Positions 51,774 to 60,120 of a stretch of DNA of 64,000 nt are shown piece by piece. The first letter of the stretch is position 1, and each line of letters starts with the position of its first letter. Source of the DNA: JAFGVL01 sp963663245 (GTDB lineage: Bacteria; Bacteroidota; Bacteroidia; Bacteroidales; Paludibacteraceae); NCBI GenBank assembly GCA_963663245.1, contig OY760143.1:62001-126000 (forward strand), in the 5' to 3' direction. The notes beneath the pieces are model-generated. The model ran no database searches. It saw nothing but the letters and a program-made list of their open reading frames with translations, and was not told the origin of the DNA. Position numbers and translations under genes: made by a program.

Positions 51774-52154
51774 ATGAGTATCTATGACATTCCGGAGAAA
51801 TTGCGTTGGGAAAATCAATATTCTTACGCTTTCAAAATGCAAGTGATTGAAGCGGTCGAAAATGGCAAATTATCACAAAATCAAGCAGCTAAACATTTTG
51901 GTGTACATCGTAAAAGTATTGCACGATGGTTGTCGAAATATGGTAATTTTGACAAAAAATTAAAAGAAATGGGTGGTAAATCTCCTAAACAAGAAATTGC
52001 AGACCTGCGCGCTAAGTTGCGTGTTAGTGAAAGCGAAAACAAAGTCCTTAAAGCGGTAGTGGACATCATTGAACAAGAATATGGGGAAGATATTTTAAAA
52101 AAGTATGTACCCGAATCGCTAACCAAAAAGATTGTCCAACGCAGAAAAAAATAA
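51774..52154 (+). CDS. IS-A OrfA, copy 2
   Basis: 126 aa, same protein as at 36351: helix-turn-helix subunit of an IS3-family transposase, ending at the A7 slip site. Confidence 0.88.
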   Translation: MSIYDIPEKLRWENQYSYAFKMQVIEAVENGKLSQNQAAKHFGVHRKSIARWLSKYGNFDKKLKEMGGKSPKQEIADLRAKLRVSESENKVLKAVVDIIEQEYGEDILKKYVPESLTKKIVQRRKK

Positions 52155-52258
52155 ACATCACTATTTTCTGCAGGCTTTTCGGGATTAGCCGTCAAGGCTT
52201 TTACAAAAGGGCAAAATCACATCAACAAAAGCTTGAACACAAACAGGCTATTGCCAAC

Positions 52259-53011
52259 ATGGTGAAAGACATCCGAAAGAAACATCCAAAAATGGGTGGA
52301 AAGAAAGTTCACTATAAATTGGCTAGCCAAATCTCAAGTCAGGGAATAAAATGTGGTAGAGATAAGTTCTTTGATATTCTTAGACAAGAAAATCTATTAG
52401 TCAAGCATAGAAAAAGATTTGTCAAAACGACTCAATCAAAACATCGATTCAGAATATATTCTAATCTGATTCAAGACATGAACATACACCGTGCTGAACA
52501 AGTATGGGTAAGTGATATTACATACATCCGAACAAAGTCCGGATTCTTATATCTATACCTAATTACGGATGCTTATTCTAAAAAGATTATGGGTTGGGAA
52601 TTAGCTGATAACTTGAAAACAACTAATGCTATTGTTGCTTTGAGAAATGCACTCTCAAACAGACAATATCCTAACAGAGATCTCATTCATCACTCTGATC
52701 GTGGGTTTCAATATTGCAACCCCTCTTATACTGAAATTCTTTTAAGAAATCATTTTAAAATTAGTATGACTAACAAGTATGATCCTTATGAAAATGCAGT
52801 AGCCGAAAGAGTGAATGGAATTTTAAAAAATGAATATGATATTGCCGAAGGCTTCGTAAATCAGAAAGATGCTTTAATGGAAATAAAGCATGCTATTTGG
52901 CTTTACAACACTGACAGACCTCATATGAGTTGCTCTGGATTAACTCCTTTTATTGCTCATACTTCTGAAAATTTTACAATGAAGAAATGGTCGGCTAATA
53001 TTTTATCTTAA
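52259..53011 (+). CDS. IS-A OrfB, copy 2
   Basis: 250 aa, same protein as at 36836, with the DDE residues intact; expressed as an OrfAB fusion by -1 frameshift. Confidence 0.9.
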   Translation: MVKDIRKKHPKMGGKKVHYKLASQISSQGIKCGRDKFFDILRQENLLVKHRKRFVKTTQSKHRFRIYSNLIQDMNIHRAEQVWVSDITYIRTKSGFLYLYLITDAYSKKIMGWELADNLKTTNAIVALRNALSNRQYPNRDLIHHSDRGFQYCNPSYTEILLRNHFKISMTNKYDPYENAVAERVNGILKNEYDIAEGFVNQKDALMEIKHAIWLYNTDRPHMSCSGLTPFIAHTSENFTMKKWSANILS

Positions 53012-53105
53012 ACATTGTATTTATTATTAAAAATAAAAAAGTATTTTTATCAAACTATATCAAAAAACTGTAAACCTATTCTAGGACAAGACATCGTCCT
53101 AAAAA

Positions 53106-53501
53106 ATGTCTACACAATTTGATGTAGAAATGTATAAAAATGAAAGAGTAGTTAGACGCTACAGTGAAGGATTTAAACTAAAGGTTTTAGCCGAATTATC
53201 CACCGGCAAGTATTCTAAAAGAGAATTATCGCGCATTTATGGACTAGAGAATAGTACCATTAATGTGTGGATAAAAAAGTACGACAGAAAAGACCTTATG
53301 AACACTAGAATTTTGATTGAAAACGAAGACGACTTATCACGGATTAAGGCGCTCCAAAAGGAAATAGAGCAACTTAAAAAGCTTGTTCTAAAGAAAGATC
53401 TAGATCAACTTGTCAACGATTCTTATTTAGAAGCACTCGCTGAAATGCATGGTTATAAGAATGTAGCCGAGTTAAAAAAAAAGCTAAACGACCAGCCCTA
53501 A
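53106..53501 (+). CDS. IS-B OrfA
   Basis: 131 aa. Helix-turn-helix RRYSEGFKLKVLAELSTGKYSKRELSRIYGLENSTINVWIKKY and a C-terminal coiled coil. Ends near an A9 run at 53474 suited to -1 frameshifting. Confidence 0.87.
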   Translation: MSTQFDVEMYKNERVVRRYSEGFKLKVLAELSTGKYSKRELSRIYGLENSTINVWIKKYDRKDLMNTRILIENEDDLSRIKALQKEIEQLKKLVLKKDLDQLVNDSYLEALAEMHGYKNVAELKKKLNDQP

Positions 53502-53539
53502 TTAAAGCAATCCCCAAAGCAGGTAAGATATCCGCTAGC

Positions 53540-54355
53540 GTGTCGGAAGTCTGCACCTGCTTTGATTTAAAACGCGATGCGTATTATAAATACAAAAAGC
53601 GTTATAGCAAAAGAATACACACTATTGGAAAGGTAGTTGAACTGGTTAAAAAAGAGCGTATTGAGCAACCAAGAGTTGGTACGCGCAAGTTACATAAAAG
53701 CTTAAGTGAGTCGTTTCAGGAGCAACAATTGAAGATTGGAAGAGATACTTTATTCAACATCTTAAGAGAAGAAAATCTACTCATTAAGAAAAAGAAAGCT
53801 TCCTGTAAAACAACCAATTCATACCACCATTTCCATAAATACAACAACCTGATAAAGGATGTGCCTATCACCCACCCTAATCAATTTTGGGCCAGTGATA
53901 TAACCTACATCCGAACAGTAAAAGGCTTTTGCTACTTAGCGCTTATTACAGATATGTATTCACGTAAAATTGTTGGGTACGATATGAGTGATTCCTTAGA
54001 ACTAAAGGGATGTCTGAGAGCACTAAAATCAGCTATAAGAAAAACAAAACCAGCTCCTGGATTAATTCATCATTCTGACAGAGGATTACAATATTGCAGT
54101 CATCAATATACCAATGAGTTGAAAAAACACAAAATAGCTATCAGCATGAGTGAAGAAAATCATTGTTATGAAAACGCCCTAGCGGAAAGGGTTAACGGAA
54201 TTCTTAAAGACGAATTCTACCTTGACCAATGCTTCTTCTCTAAAAATTTAGCGGCTTTAGCAACAAAAAATGCTATTGATATTTATAATACTAAAAGATT
54301 ACATTTATCTTTAGCTTATAAAACTCCCGATACAGTGTTTAAAAATGTATCATAA
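53540..54355 (+). CDS. IS-B OrfB (transposase catalytic subunit)
   Basis: 271 aa. rve domain with the DDE triad in ASDITYI, HHSDRGLQY and ALAERVNGILKDE. It is in the -1 frame relative to OrfA, as usual for IS3. About half of its residues differ from IS-A OrfB, so it is a separate element type. Confidence 0.9.
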   Translation: MSEVCTCFDLKRDAYYKYKKRYSKRIHTIGKVVELVKKERIEQPRVGTRKLHKSLSESFQEQQLKIGRDTLFNILREENLLIKKKKASCKTTNSYHHFHKYNNLIKDVPITHPNQFWASDITYIRTVKGFCYLALITDMYSRKIVGYDMSDSLELKGCLRALKSAIRKTKPAPGLIHHSDRGLQYCSHQYTNELKKHKIAISMSEENHCYENALAERVNGILKDEFYLDQCFFSKNLAALATKNAIDIYNTKRLHLSLAYKTPDTVFKNVS

Positions 54356-54409
54356 ATTAATTTTAACCTGTAGCCATATTTCAGGACTAGACATGTAAGA
54401 AAAAAGCCA

Positions 54410-54486
54410 TTTTCTATACAAATAACCTAAACTATGTATAGAAATGCTTGTTTTCTTTACAAAAGAAACTATATTTGTATAGAAAA
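54410..54486 (+). promoter_or_regulatory. Promoter and operator-like repeats of the Fic gene
   Basis: CTTG (54447-54450), 19-bp spacer and TATATTTG (54470-54477) form a good promoter. Two 14-bp sequences, TTTTCTATACAAAT (54410-54423) and ATTTGTATAGAAAA (54473-54486), are exact reverse complements. A third half, TGTATAGAAA, lies at 54435-54444. One copy overlaps the -7 box, as expected for repression. Confidence 0.6.
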
Positions 54487-54504
54487 TAGCATAATCTTTA
54501 CAAA

Positions 54505-55575
54505 GTGAAACATTGGACATTATCTGAACTTCCGTTTAGCACCGACTTTGAAACAAAAAAGGTTTTAAAAAGTCTACCTGCTGCACATGCAGCTCTAGCT
54601 GAACTAAAAGGAATTGCTTCGACAATTCCAAATCAACACATTTTAATAAACACGCTTGGTCTTCAAGAAGCAAAAGACAGTTCTGCCATTGAAAACATTA
54701 TAACCACTCATGATGATTTATATAAATCTGAATTAAATCTTGATAAATTTAATTCGCTTAATGCAAAAGAGGTTCAAAATTATATTTCTGCATTAAAGAA
54801 AGGATTTGAGCTAACTTCAAAAAGTGAATTATTAACAAATAAAATAATTCTACAAATCCAAGAAGTGTTAGAAGATAACAAAGCCGGATTTAGAAAGCTA
54901 CCAGGTACTGCACTAAAAAATGCTGCTACTGGTGAAACTATTTACACTCCACCTCAGGATTATGATGAGATTGTACGCTTAATGTCCAATCTTGAGAAAT
55001 ATATAAATAATTCAGAAATGAATAATATTGATCCATTAATAAAAATGGCAATAATTCACTTTCAATTTGAAAGTATTCATCCTTTTTATGATGGCAATGG
55101 AAGAACTGGAAGAATCATTAATATTCTTTATCTAATAATTGAAAAATTACAGAATCTCCCAATTTTATATTTAAGTAGTTACATCATAAAACATAAAGCT
55201 GAATATTATAAATATCTGCAAAAAGTTAGAGACGAAGATTTGTGGGAAGAGTGGATTCTATTTATGATAAAAGGAATTGAAGAAACAGCAAGAGAAACAA
55301 TCGAATTAATCTTTAAAATTAAAGAGTTAATGCTTGAGTACAAGCATATATTAAGAGACAACTACAAGTTTTACAGTCAAGATTTACTAAATAATTTATT
55401 TAAACATCCATACACTAAAATAGAATTTGTCGTAAAGGATTTAGGTGTCTCTAGATTAACCGCTGCTAATTATCTAAATAAACTAGCAGATGACAATATA
55501 TTAAAAAAAGAAAAACTAGGGACTGGCAATTATTACATAAATGAGAAATTATTTAAATTGCTCACTAAACGATAA
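54505..55575 (+). CDS. C33: Fic-domain protein with inhibitory helix and winged helix
   Basis: 356 aa, start codon GTG 27 bp after the -7 box. N-terminal inhibitory motif S59-S-A-I-E63-N, flap ETIYTPPQ, Fic motif H192-PFYDGNGRTGR intact, and a C-terminal winged helix (TKIEFVVKDLGVSRLTAANYLNKLADDNILKKEK). A self-inhibited AMP-transferase that may bind its own promoter repeats. Last gene of the array proper; its cassette start (GTTAGCTGC) and end (GCGGTAAC) do not match. Confidence 0.88.
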   Translation: MKHWTLSELPFSTDFETKKVLKSLPAAHAALAELKGIASTIPNQHILINTLGLQEAKDSSAIENIITTHDDLYKSELNLDKFNSLNAKEVQNYISALKKGFELTSKSELLTNKIILQIQEVLEDNKAGFRKLPGTALKNAATGETIYTPPQDYDEIVRLMSNLEKYINNSEMNNIDPLIKMAIIHFQFESIHPFYDGNGRTGRIINILYLIIEKLQNLPILYLSSYIIKHKAEYYKYLQKVRDEDLWEEWILFMIKGIEETARETIELIFKIKELMLEYKHILRDNYKFYSQDLLNNLFKHPYTKIEFVVKDLGVSRLTAANYLNKLADDNILKKEKLGTGNYYINEKLFKLLTKR

Positions 55576-55586
55576 AAATACACTTG

Positions 55587-55640
55587 CGGTAACGGTGTAG
55601 CACAAGGGGCTACGGTATGGCACAGTTTGAAAAACCAGCT
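55587..55640 (+). other. Truncated attC remnant
   Basis: CGGTAAC (55587-55593) followed by GGTGTAGCACAAGGGGCTA resembles the left half of an attC; no R' GTT core is found. It would have closed a cassette beginning GTTACCGC, not the one that begins at 51699. Confidence 0.5.
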
Positions 55641-55676
55641 GTAAATTAATAAACCTTGAATCTGATTTTAAATACT

Positions 55677-56702
55677 ATGAAAAAAATATTTTCTCTTTTT
55701 TCTATATTGATACTTACAATTACTATAAATGCACAATTACCAGTAGACAATGTCAAATTATTTAGTATCACAACCCAAAACGATACTATAAACTTTATCA
55801 AAATAGATGCAGACACAACTAAAACAAAACCAACAATATTATTCTGTCAAGGCTCTTTATCTATACCCTTAGTTGTAAAATTTAAAGATGGTAAGTCTAT
55901 AATTACTTCTATAGGGAATTTTGATTATAAGACGATTTCAGAAAAGTACAACATCATTGTTATTTCTATGCCAAATACTCCAGTAGTTGCTAATAGGAAA
56001 GAATTAAATCATCAATATGCTTATGTCCCAGACACGTTAAAACCATATGTTGTTGATATGCAATATTGGAAAAATAACTACTTAGAAAAATATGTAGAAA
56101 GAGGAAATATTGTACTTAACTTTTTAAGAAAACAAACTTGGGTAGACAAGAATAAAATTATTTTAATTGGACATTCACAAGGCTCACATATTGCACTTGA
56201 ATTAGCAAAACAGAATCAAGATATTTATGCTCTTGGTTATTTTGGTGGAAATATATTAGGTAGATTTGGCTCGATGATCCTACAAGAAAGGAATGCTGCA
56301 AGCACGGGAAAGATATCCCAAGAAAATGCTCAAACCAATATTAATGAAAAATACAAATTATGGAAAACTGTTTGTCGAGATACAACAGAGTTTTCTGTTG
56401 AAAAAAGTGATTCTAAACAATCTTGGAAAAGTTTTAGCAAACCAAAAATTGATGATTTGACTTCTATAGTAACACCAATATTTATTGCCTATGGAACAAA
56501 AGACATTGGTGCTCAGATAGGAGATATTATGCCTGTCTTTTTTGAACTTAAAGGAAAAACAAATTATAAAATGCGACCATTTATTGGTTGCGGACATAAT
56601 TTCGAAGATATTAATCCTGATGGTACTTCTAACTGGGAGAAAAAATATTGGGAAAACGCTATGAATGAATTTATCTCTTGGATTGAAAGTATTGAAAATT
56701 AA
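55677..56702 (+). CDS. Alpha/beta hydrolase, secreted
   Basis: 341 aa from the ATG at 55677. MKKIFSLFSILILTITINAQ is a signal peptide. Nucleophile elbow ILIGHSQGSHIAL, an acid in FIAYGTKDIGAQIG and the histidine in IGCGHNFEDI give the full triad. Periplasmic esterase or peptidase-like hydrolase, substrate unknown. An R''-like GCCTAAC follows its stop, so it may be a former last cassette. Confidence 0.8.
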   Translation: MKKIFSLFSILILTITINAQLPVDNVKLFSITTQNDTINFIKIDADTTKTKPTILFCQGSLSIPLVVKFKDGKSIITSIGNFDYKTISEKYNIIVISMPNTPVVANRKELNHQYAYVPDTLKPYVVDMQYWKNNYLEKYVERGNIVLNFLRKQTWVDKNKIILIGHSQGSHIALELAKQNQDIYALGYFGGNILGRFGSMILQERNAASTGKISQENAQTNINEKYKLWKTVCRDTTEFSVEKSDSKQSWKSFSKPKIDDLTSIVTPIFIAYGTKDIGAQIGDIMPVFFELKGKTNYKMRPFIGCGHNFEDINPDGTSNWEKKYWENAMNEFISWIESIEN

Positions 56703-56715
56703 TAAAAACCGATGC

Positions 56716-56722
56716 GCCTAAC
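56716..56722 (+). other. Solitary R''-like box
   Basis: GATGCGCCTAACAAAG looks like the first 16 bp of an attC, 13 bp after the hydrolase stop; the rest is gone. Weak. Confidence 0.35.
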
Positions 56723-56839
56723 AAAGAACTAAGCTTAAAAACAAGCAAATTCTCCATCAACATATTTTTATAAGTTTCTCAAGATCAACTCTACAAATCA
56801 TTAATAAGAAACTCCTAACAAAAGAATATCGAGAAAAAC

Positions 56840-57784
56840 ATGCAGAGAAATAAATATATATATACCTTTAGTTATGAAAATGCTGAAAGCGATTTATGCA
56901 AGCTCGAATCAAAATACTTATTTAATAAAGAAGAAAAAAACAGACTCCTTTTTTCTGATATAAAAGTAGAACCTTCAAGTAGTGCTTTCGTTAAAAAAAG
57001 AGTTGATATTATTTCCTTTTCTAAAGATTTTGCTATACTAATAGATAAAATAAAAAAAGAAAATATCTGTATTGAAGCTTTCAAAGTTGAGTATTTAGTT
57101 TTTGATGGTGATATAACGGAGTATCCTCATAGACTTAAGAAGTTAAAAGATATTGGATACAGTATTGAAGGTGAGCCAGATTATTATTCTCCAAAAGTGA
57201 CTTATGCCTTATGTTATTACGAAGGGATTTGGTATTTTGGGGTTTTAATAAAAGATAAATTTGTTTGGCACAAACACAATCAAAAACCATATTCGTACAG
57301 CAACTCAATAAATATAAGTATTGCCAAAGCTCTTGTTAATATTGCAGCAAAAGCAAATAAAGAAAAAAGACTATTAGATGCCTGTTGTGGTGTTGGCACA
57401 ATAATGCTAGAAGCGTGTTTCTCTAAATACTCCATTGAGGGGTGCGACATTAATTGGAAAATATGTAAAAATGCGCAACAAAATCTTTCTCATTTTAACT
57501 ATACGGCACACATATATAACTCCGATATAAAAGACATAAATAAAAATTATGACGCTGCCATTATAGACCTACCATACAATTTGTTCAGCAGTGCAACAGA
57601 AGATGACATTATACACATTATTGAATCAGCAGCAAAAATCACAAATCGACTAGTTATTATATCCATAGCAGATATAACAAATTTTATTACGAACATAGGA
57701 TTCAACATAGTAGATTATTGCAGCATAAATAAAAGTGGAAAAACAAACTTTGCTAGAAAGATATGGGTTTGTGAAAAAAATTAG
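56840..57784 (+). CDS. Putative RNA (tRNA) guanine-N2 methyltransferase, TRM11-like
   Basis: 314 aa. The C-terminal half is a class I methyltransferase: LLDACCGVGTIMLEA (motif I), EGCDINWKICKNAQQNL and the catalytic IIDLPYNLFS (a D-x-P-Y motif of the UPF0020/TRM11 family). The N-terminal part is THUMP-like in size only. Modifies RNA in the cytoplasm. First ordinary chromosomal gene to the right of the array. Confidence 0.8.
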   Translation: MQRNKYIYTFSYENAESDLCKLESKYLFNKEEKNRLLFSDIKVEPSSSAFVKKRVDIISFSKDFAILIDKIKKENICIEAFKVEYLVFDGDITEYPHRLKKLKDIGYSIEGEPDYYSPKVTYALCYYEGIWYFGVLIKDKFVWHKHNQKPYSYSNSINISIAKALVNIAAKANKEKRLLDACCGVGTIMLEACFSKYSIEGCDINWKICKNAQQNLSHFNYTAHIYNSDIKDINKNYDAAIIDLPYNLFSSATEDDIIHIIESAAKITNRLVIISIADITNFITNIGFNIVDYCSINKSGKTNFARKIWVCEKN

Positions 57785-57795
57785 CGAATAATATC

Positions 57796-57803
57796 TATTT
57801 TTG
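57796..57803 (+). promoter_or_regulatory. -7 box upstream of the glycosidase-like gene
   Basis: TATTTTTG fits TAnnTTTG, 21 bp before the ATG at 57825; no -33 at the right distance. Confidence 0.35.
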
Positions 57804-57824
57804 AAATAACTCAAGCAAGAATTT

Positions 57825-58940
57825 ATGATACGATTAAAACAGTTACCAATACTTGTAATCTTATCTCTTTTTTTCTTTAGCTGTAAAACAGACGATGAGA
57901 AAATTAACGAGTGTGTCAACACACAATTTTTTAATGAGTATAGCTCTCGTAACTTTCTAATGGGATTCAGCACATGGGCCTATGCTAAAACTACAGCATC
58001 TGTAAATAACACCTATCTATTTATTAATAATAATGCTGATATATATTCCGAGCACATCGATTTTAAAATTCCGTGGAATGCTTGGATAAATAATACTACT
58101 TTACCTTCTGAGTTTACAGATGAAATTGCCTCAAGGGTATCCAAAAAAATTACAAATAAAAAACTAACCGTTTCTGTAAGCCTCTTAAATAATGACAGAA
58201 ATGAGCTCGCGTCTGATTTTGACAACACAACTCCTAGCTATACTGCTTTGAATGACATCACAATTGAAAATGCCTATTTTAAACACTTAGAATATATTAC
58301 CAGGCAACTTAATCCTGATTATTTAACACTTGCAATTGAGGGCAATGAGCTACTAAACAATGCTCCAGAAAAATGGGAAGGGTACAAACTCTTAATGACA
58401 AATATTAGATCTAGAATAAGAATAGCTTTTCCTACTTTAAAAATATCAGAATCAATAACCCTTCATAATTTATACAAACCTCAGGTAGCAGATCCTGAAA
58501 ACTATATAAATGAGGTAGCAACTTATGCCAACACGCTCGATTTTGTATGTGTTAGTTTCTACCCTTATTTTAAAGGCCTAAATACAAAAGCAGGCTTCCA
58601 AGAAGCTTTCGATTTTTTACATAGTAAAATTACAAAACCAATTGCATTTTCTGAAAGTGGTCATTTGTCTGAAGATCTTTCTGTTGACTCTTACAATCTA
58701 TTTATAGCAGGGAATCAATGTGAACAAAATGAATACTTAGAAACCCTACTGAGCAATGCCCAATCTCACAATTATGAATATATAATATGGTGGGGACATA
58801 GAGATTACAACGAACTTTGGGAAACTTTTCCTGATGAAGTTAAAGATTTAGGAACCCTATGGATAAGCACTGGTCTTATTAATGAAGATGGCGTTAAAAA
58901 GAAAGCCTATTCTACTTGGCAAAGAGCCTTTAATAAATAA
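57825..58940 (+). CDS. Glycoside hydrolase-like lipoprotein
   Basis: 371 aa. MIRLKQLPILVILSLFFFSC is a lipoprotein signal. TIM-barrel traits: GFSTWAYAK start, acid/base-like glutamate in YLTLAIEGNELLNN, VCVSFYPYFKG and the nucleophile-like glutamate in KPIAFSESGHLSED, then YIIWWGHRDY. This fits a clan GH-A glycosidase on the cell surface or in the periplasm; the substrate is not evident. Confidence 0.75.
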   Translation: MIRLKQLPILVILSLFFFSCKTDDEKINECVNTQFFNEYSSRNFLMGFSTWAYAKTTASVNNTYLFINNNADIYSEHIDFKIPWNAWINNTTLPSEFTDEIASRVSKKITNKKLTVSVSLLNNDRNELASDFDNTTPSYTALNDITIENAYFKHLEYITRQLNPDYLTLAIEGNELLNNAPEKWEGYKLLMTNIRSRIRIAFPTLKISESITLHNLYKPQVADPENYINEVATYANTLDFVCVSFYPYFKGLNTKAGFQEAFDFLHSKITKPIAFSESGHLSEDLSVDSYNLFIAGNQCEQNEYLETLLSNAQSHNYEYIIWWGHRDYNELWETFPDEVKDLGTLWISTGLINEDGVKKKAYSTWQRAFNK

Positions 58941-59060
58941 ACCCTAAAATAAAATCCAATTATACTAATAATAAACCTACAACACTCTTTCGTTCTAACA
59001 ACAAATAATTTATCTTTAGAAATCTATATCTTAAAATAGCATAACGAATATAAAAACAGA

Positions 59061-60065
59061 ATGAAAACAGCCGTATTCAGCACTAAATCATACGACAAAG
59101 AATTTTTAGAAAAGATAAATCAAAACAAACACGAATTGGTTTTTTTTGATGCTTCATTAAATGCTGACACCATACAACTAGCCGAGAATTTTCAAAGTGT
59201 ATGCGTATTTGTAAATGACAATCTAAACAAACAAGTTATTGAGCGTTTAGCAGATATTGGTGTCAAACTAATTGTACTTCGTTGCGCTGGGTTCAATAAT
59301 GTAGATGTTGCAAGCGCCTGTAATAATAATATAACAATTTTAAGAGTTCCAGCCTACTCACCAACAGCCGTAGCTGAACATGCTTTAGCCTTAATTTTTA
59401 CCCTTAACCGTAAAACCCACAAAGCATATAACCGAGTACGTGAAGGAAATTTTTCAATAGAGCGACTAACTGGATTTGAACTTTCCAAAAAGAAAGTTGG
59501 TATTGTTGGTACAGGAAAAATTGGGACTTCCTTTGCCTCTATGATTAAAGGTATAGGATGCTCCGTTATAGCCTTTGACAAAAAACCAAATTCAGAACTC
59601 GAAAAAATTGGTGTTGAATATAACAGCTTAAAAGAAGTGTTTAAACAAGCTGATATCATATCCCTTCATTGTCCTCTTACACCAGAGACACAAAATATAA
59701 TAAATAAAGATTCAATTAGCTTGATGAAAAAAGGTGTTATGATTATTAATACTAGCCGCGGAAAATTAATTGATACCAATGCTATTATTAAAGGATTAAA
59801 AAGAAGTCAAATAGGCTATTTAGGAATTGATGTCTATGAACAAGAAGAGAACCTTTTTTTTAAAGATTTATCAGAAATGATAATTCGAGATGATAAAATT
59901 TCTCGCTTAATGACCTTTCCTAATGTTTTAATAACGGCGCACCAAGCCTTCTTTACTGATGTTGCCCTAACTCAAATTGCAGAAACAAGCATTCAAAACC
60001 TATCAGATTTTGAGCAAGGAAAGATAAAAAAAGAAAACCAGGTACAAATAAGTATCCTAAAATAG
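59061..60065 (+). CDS. ldhA: D-lactate dehydrogenase (2-hydroxyacid dehydrogenase)
   Basis: 334 aa, normal length. NAD-binding motif VGIVGTGKIGTSFASMI, and catalytic Arg and Glu regions (INTSRGKLID; DVYEQEENLFF) and His (LITAHQAFFT) in the LdhA arrangement. Reduces pyruvate to D-lactate during fermentation. It points to at least facultative fermentative growth of the host. Confidence 0.88.
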   Translation: MKTAVFSTKSYDKEFLEKINQNKHELVFFDASLNADTIQLAENFQSVCVFVNDNLNKQVIERLADIGVKLIVLRCAGFNNVDVASACNNNITILRVPAYSPTAVAEHALALIFTLNRKTHKAYNRVREGNFSIERLTGFELSKKKVGIVGTGKIGTSFASMIKGIGCSVIAFDKKPNSELEKIGVEYNSLKEVFKQADIISLHCPLTPETQNIINKDSISLMKKGVMIINTSRGKLIDTNAIIKGLKRSQIGYLGIDVYEQEENLFFKDLSEMIIRDDKISRLMTFPNVLITAHQAFFTDVALTQIAETSIQNLSDFEQGKIKKENQVQISILK

Positions 60066-60120
60066 GGCGAGCAAAAAATAGCAATTTCTTGACTTCTTAT
60101 ATAAAATATAATAAATACAG

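Larger units (their letters stand above)
51720..53093 (+). mobile_element. IS-A copy 2, IS3 family
   Basis: Same 1374-bp element as at 36297. Left flank AAA and right flank TCG differ, so there is no target duplication. Its right end directly abuts IS-B, which lacks the first four bases (TGTC) expected of its own left end. Confidence 0.9.
53094..54393 (+). mobile_element. IS-B, IS3 family, left end trimmed
   Basis: About 1300 bp. The right end ...CAGGACTAGACA reads inward as TGTCTAGTCCTGAAATATGG. The left end is TCGTCCTAAAAAATGTCTAC, the same repeat lacking its first TGTC, which is supplied or replaced by the end of IS-A. Contains OrfA and OrfB. Confidence 0.82.
1582..55640 (+). mobile_element. 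Integron-type gene cassette array (33 cassettes, no integrase seen)
   Basis: Thirty-two attC-like sites separate units that nearly all carry one to a few + strand genes. Each site has R'' (RYYYAAC-like), L'', a palindromic body, L' and R' (GTTRRRY-like). For C1-C32 the R'' at the end of a cassette is the reverse complement of the core at its beginning, which is what is expected if each unit excises as a circle with an intact attC. L boxes differ between sites but stay complementary (CGGTAT/ATACCG, GGCTAT/ATAGCC, CAATAT/ATATTG, GTATAA/TTATAC, GCAATA/TATTGC). No tyrosine recombinase is encoded anywhere in the window, so this is a CALIN or the distal part of an integron. Its left edge is a bare GTT core near tRNA-Leu. 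Its right edge decays after the Fic gene. Confidence 0.9.

Noticed and set aside
55677..56702. Counting the secreted hydrolase as cassette C34
   Set aside because: No GTT core opens it and only a lone R''-like box follows, so the assignment is not supported.
56795..56840. CTCCTAACAAAAGAATATCG as a further attC remnant
   Set aside because: Only seven bases agree with the R'' pattern and no complementary L or R' box is found before the next gene.
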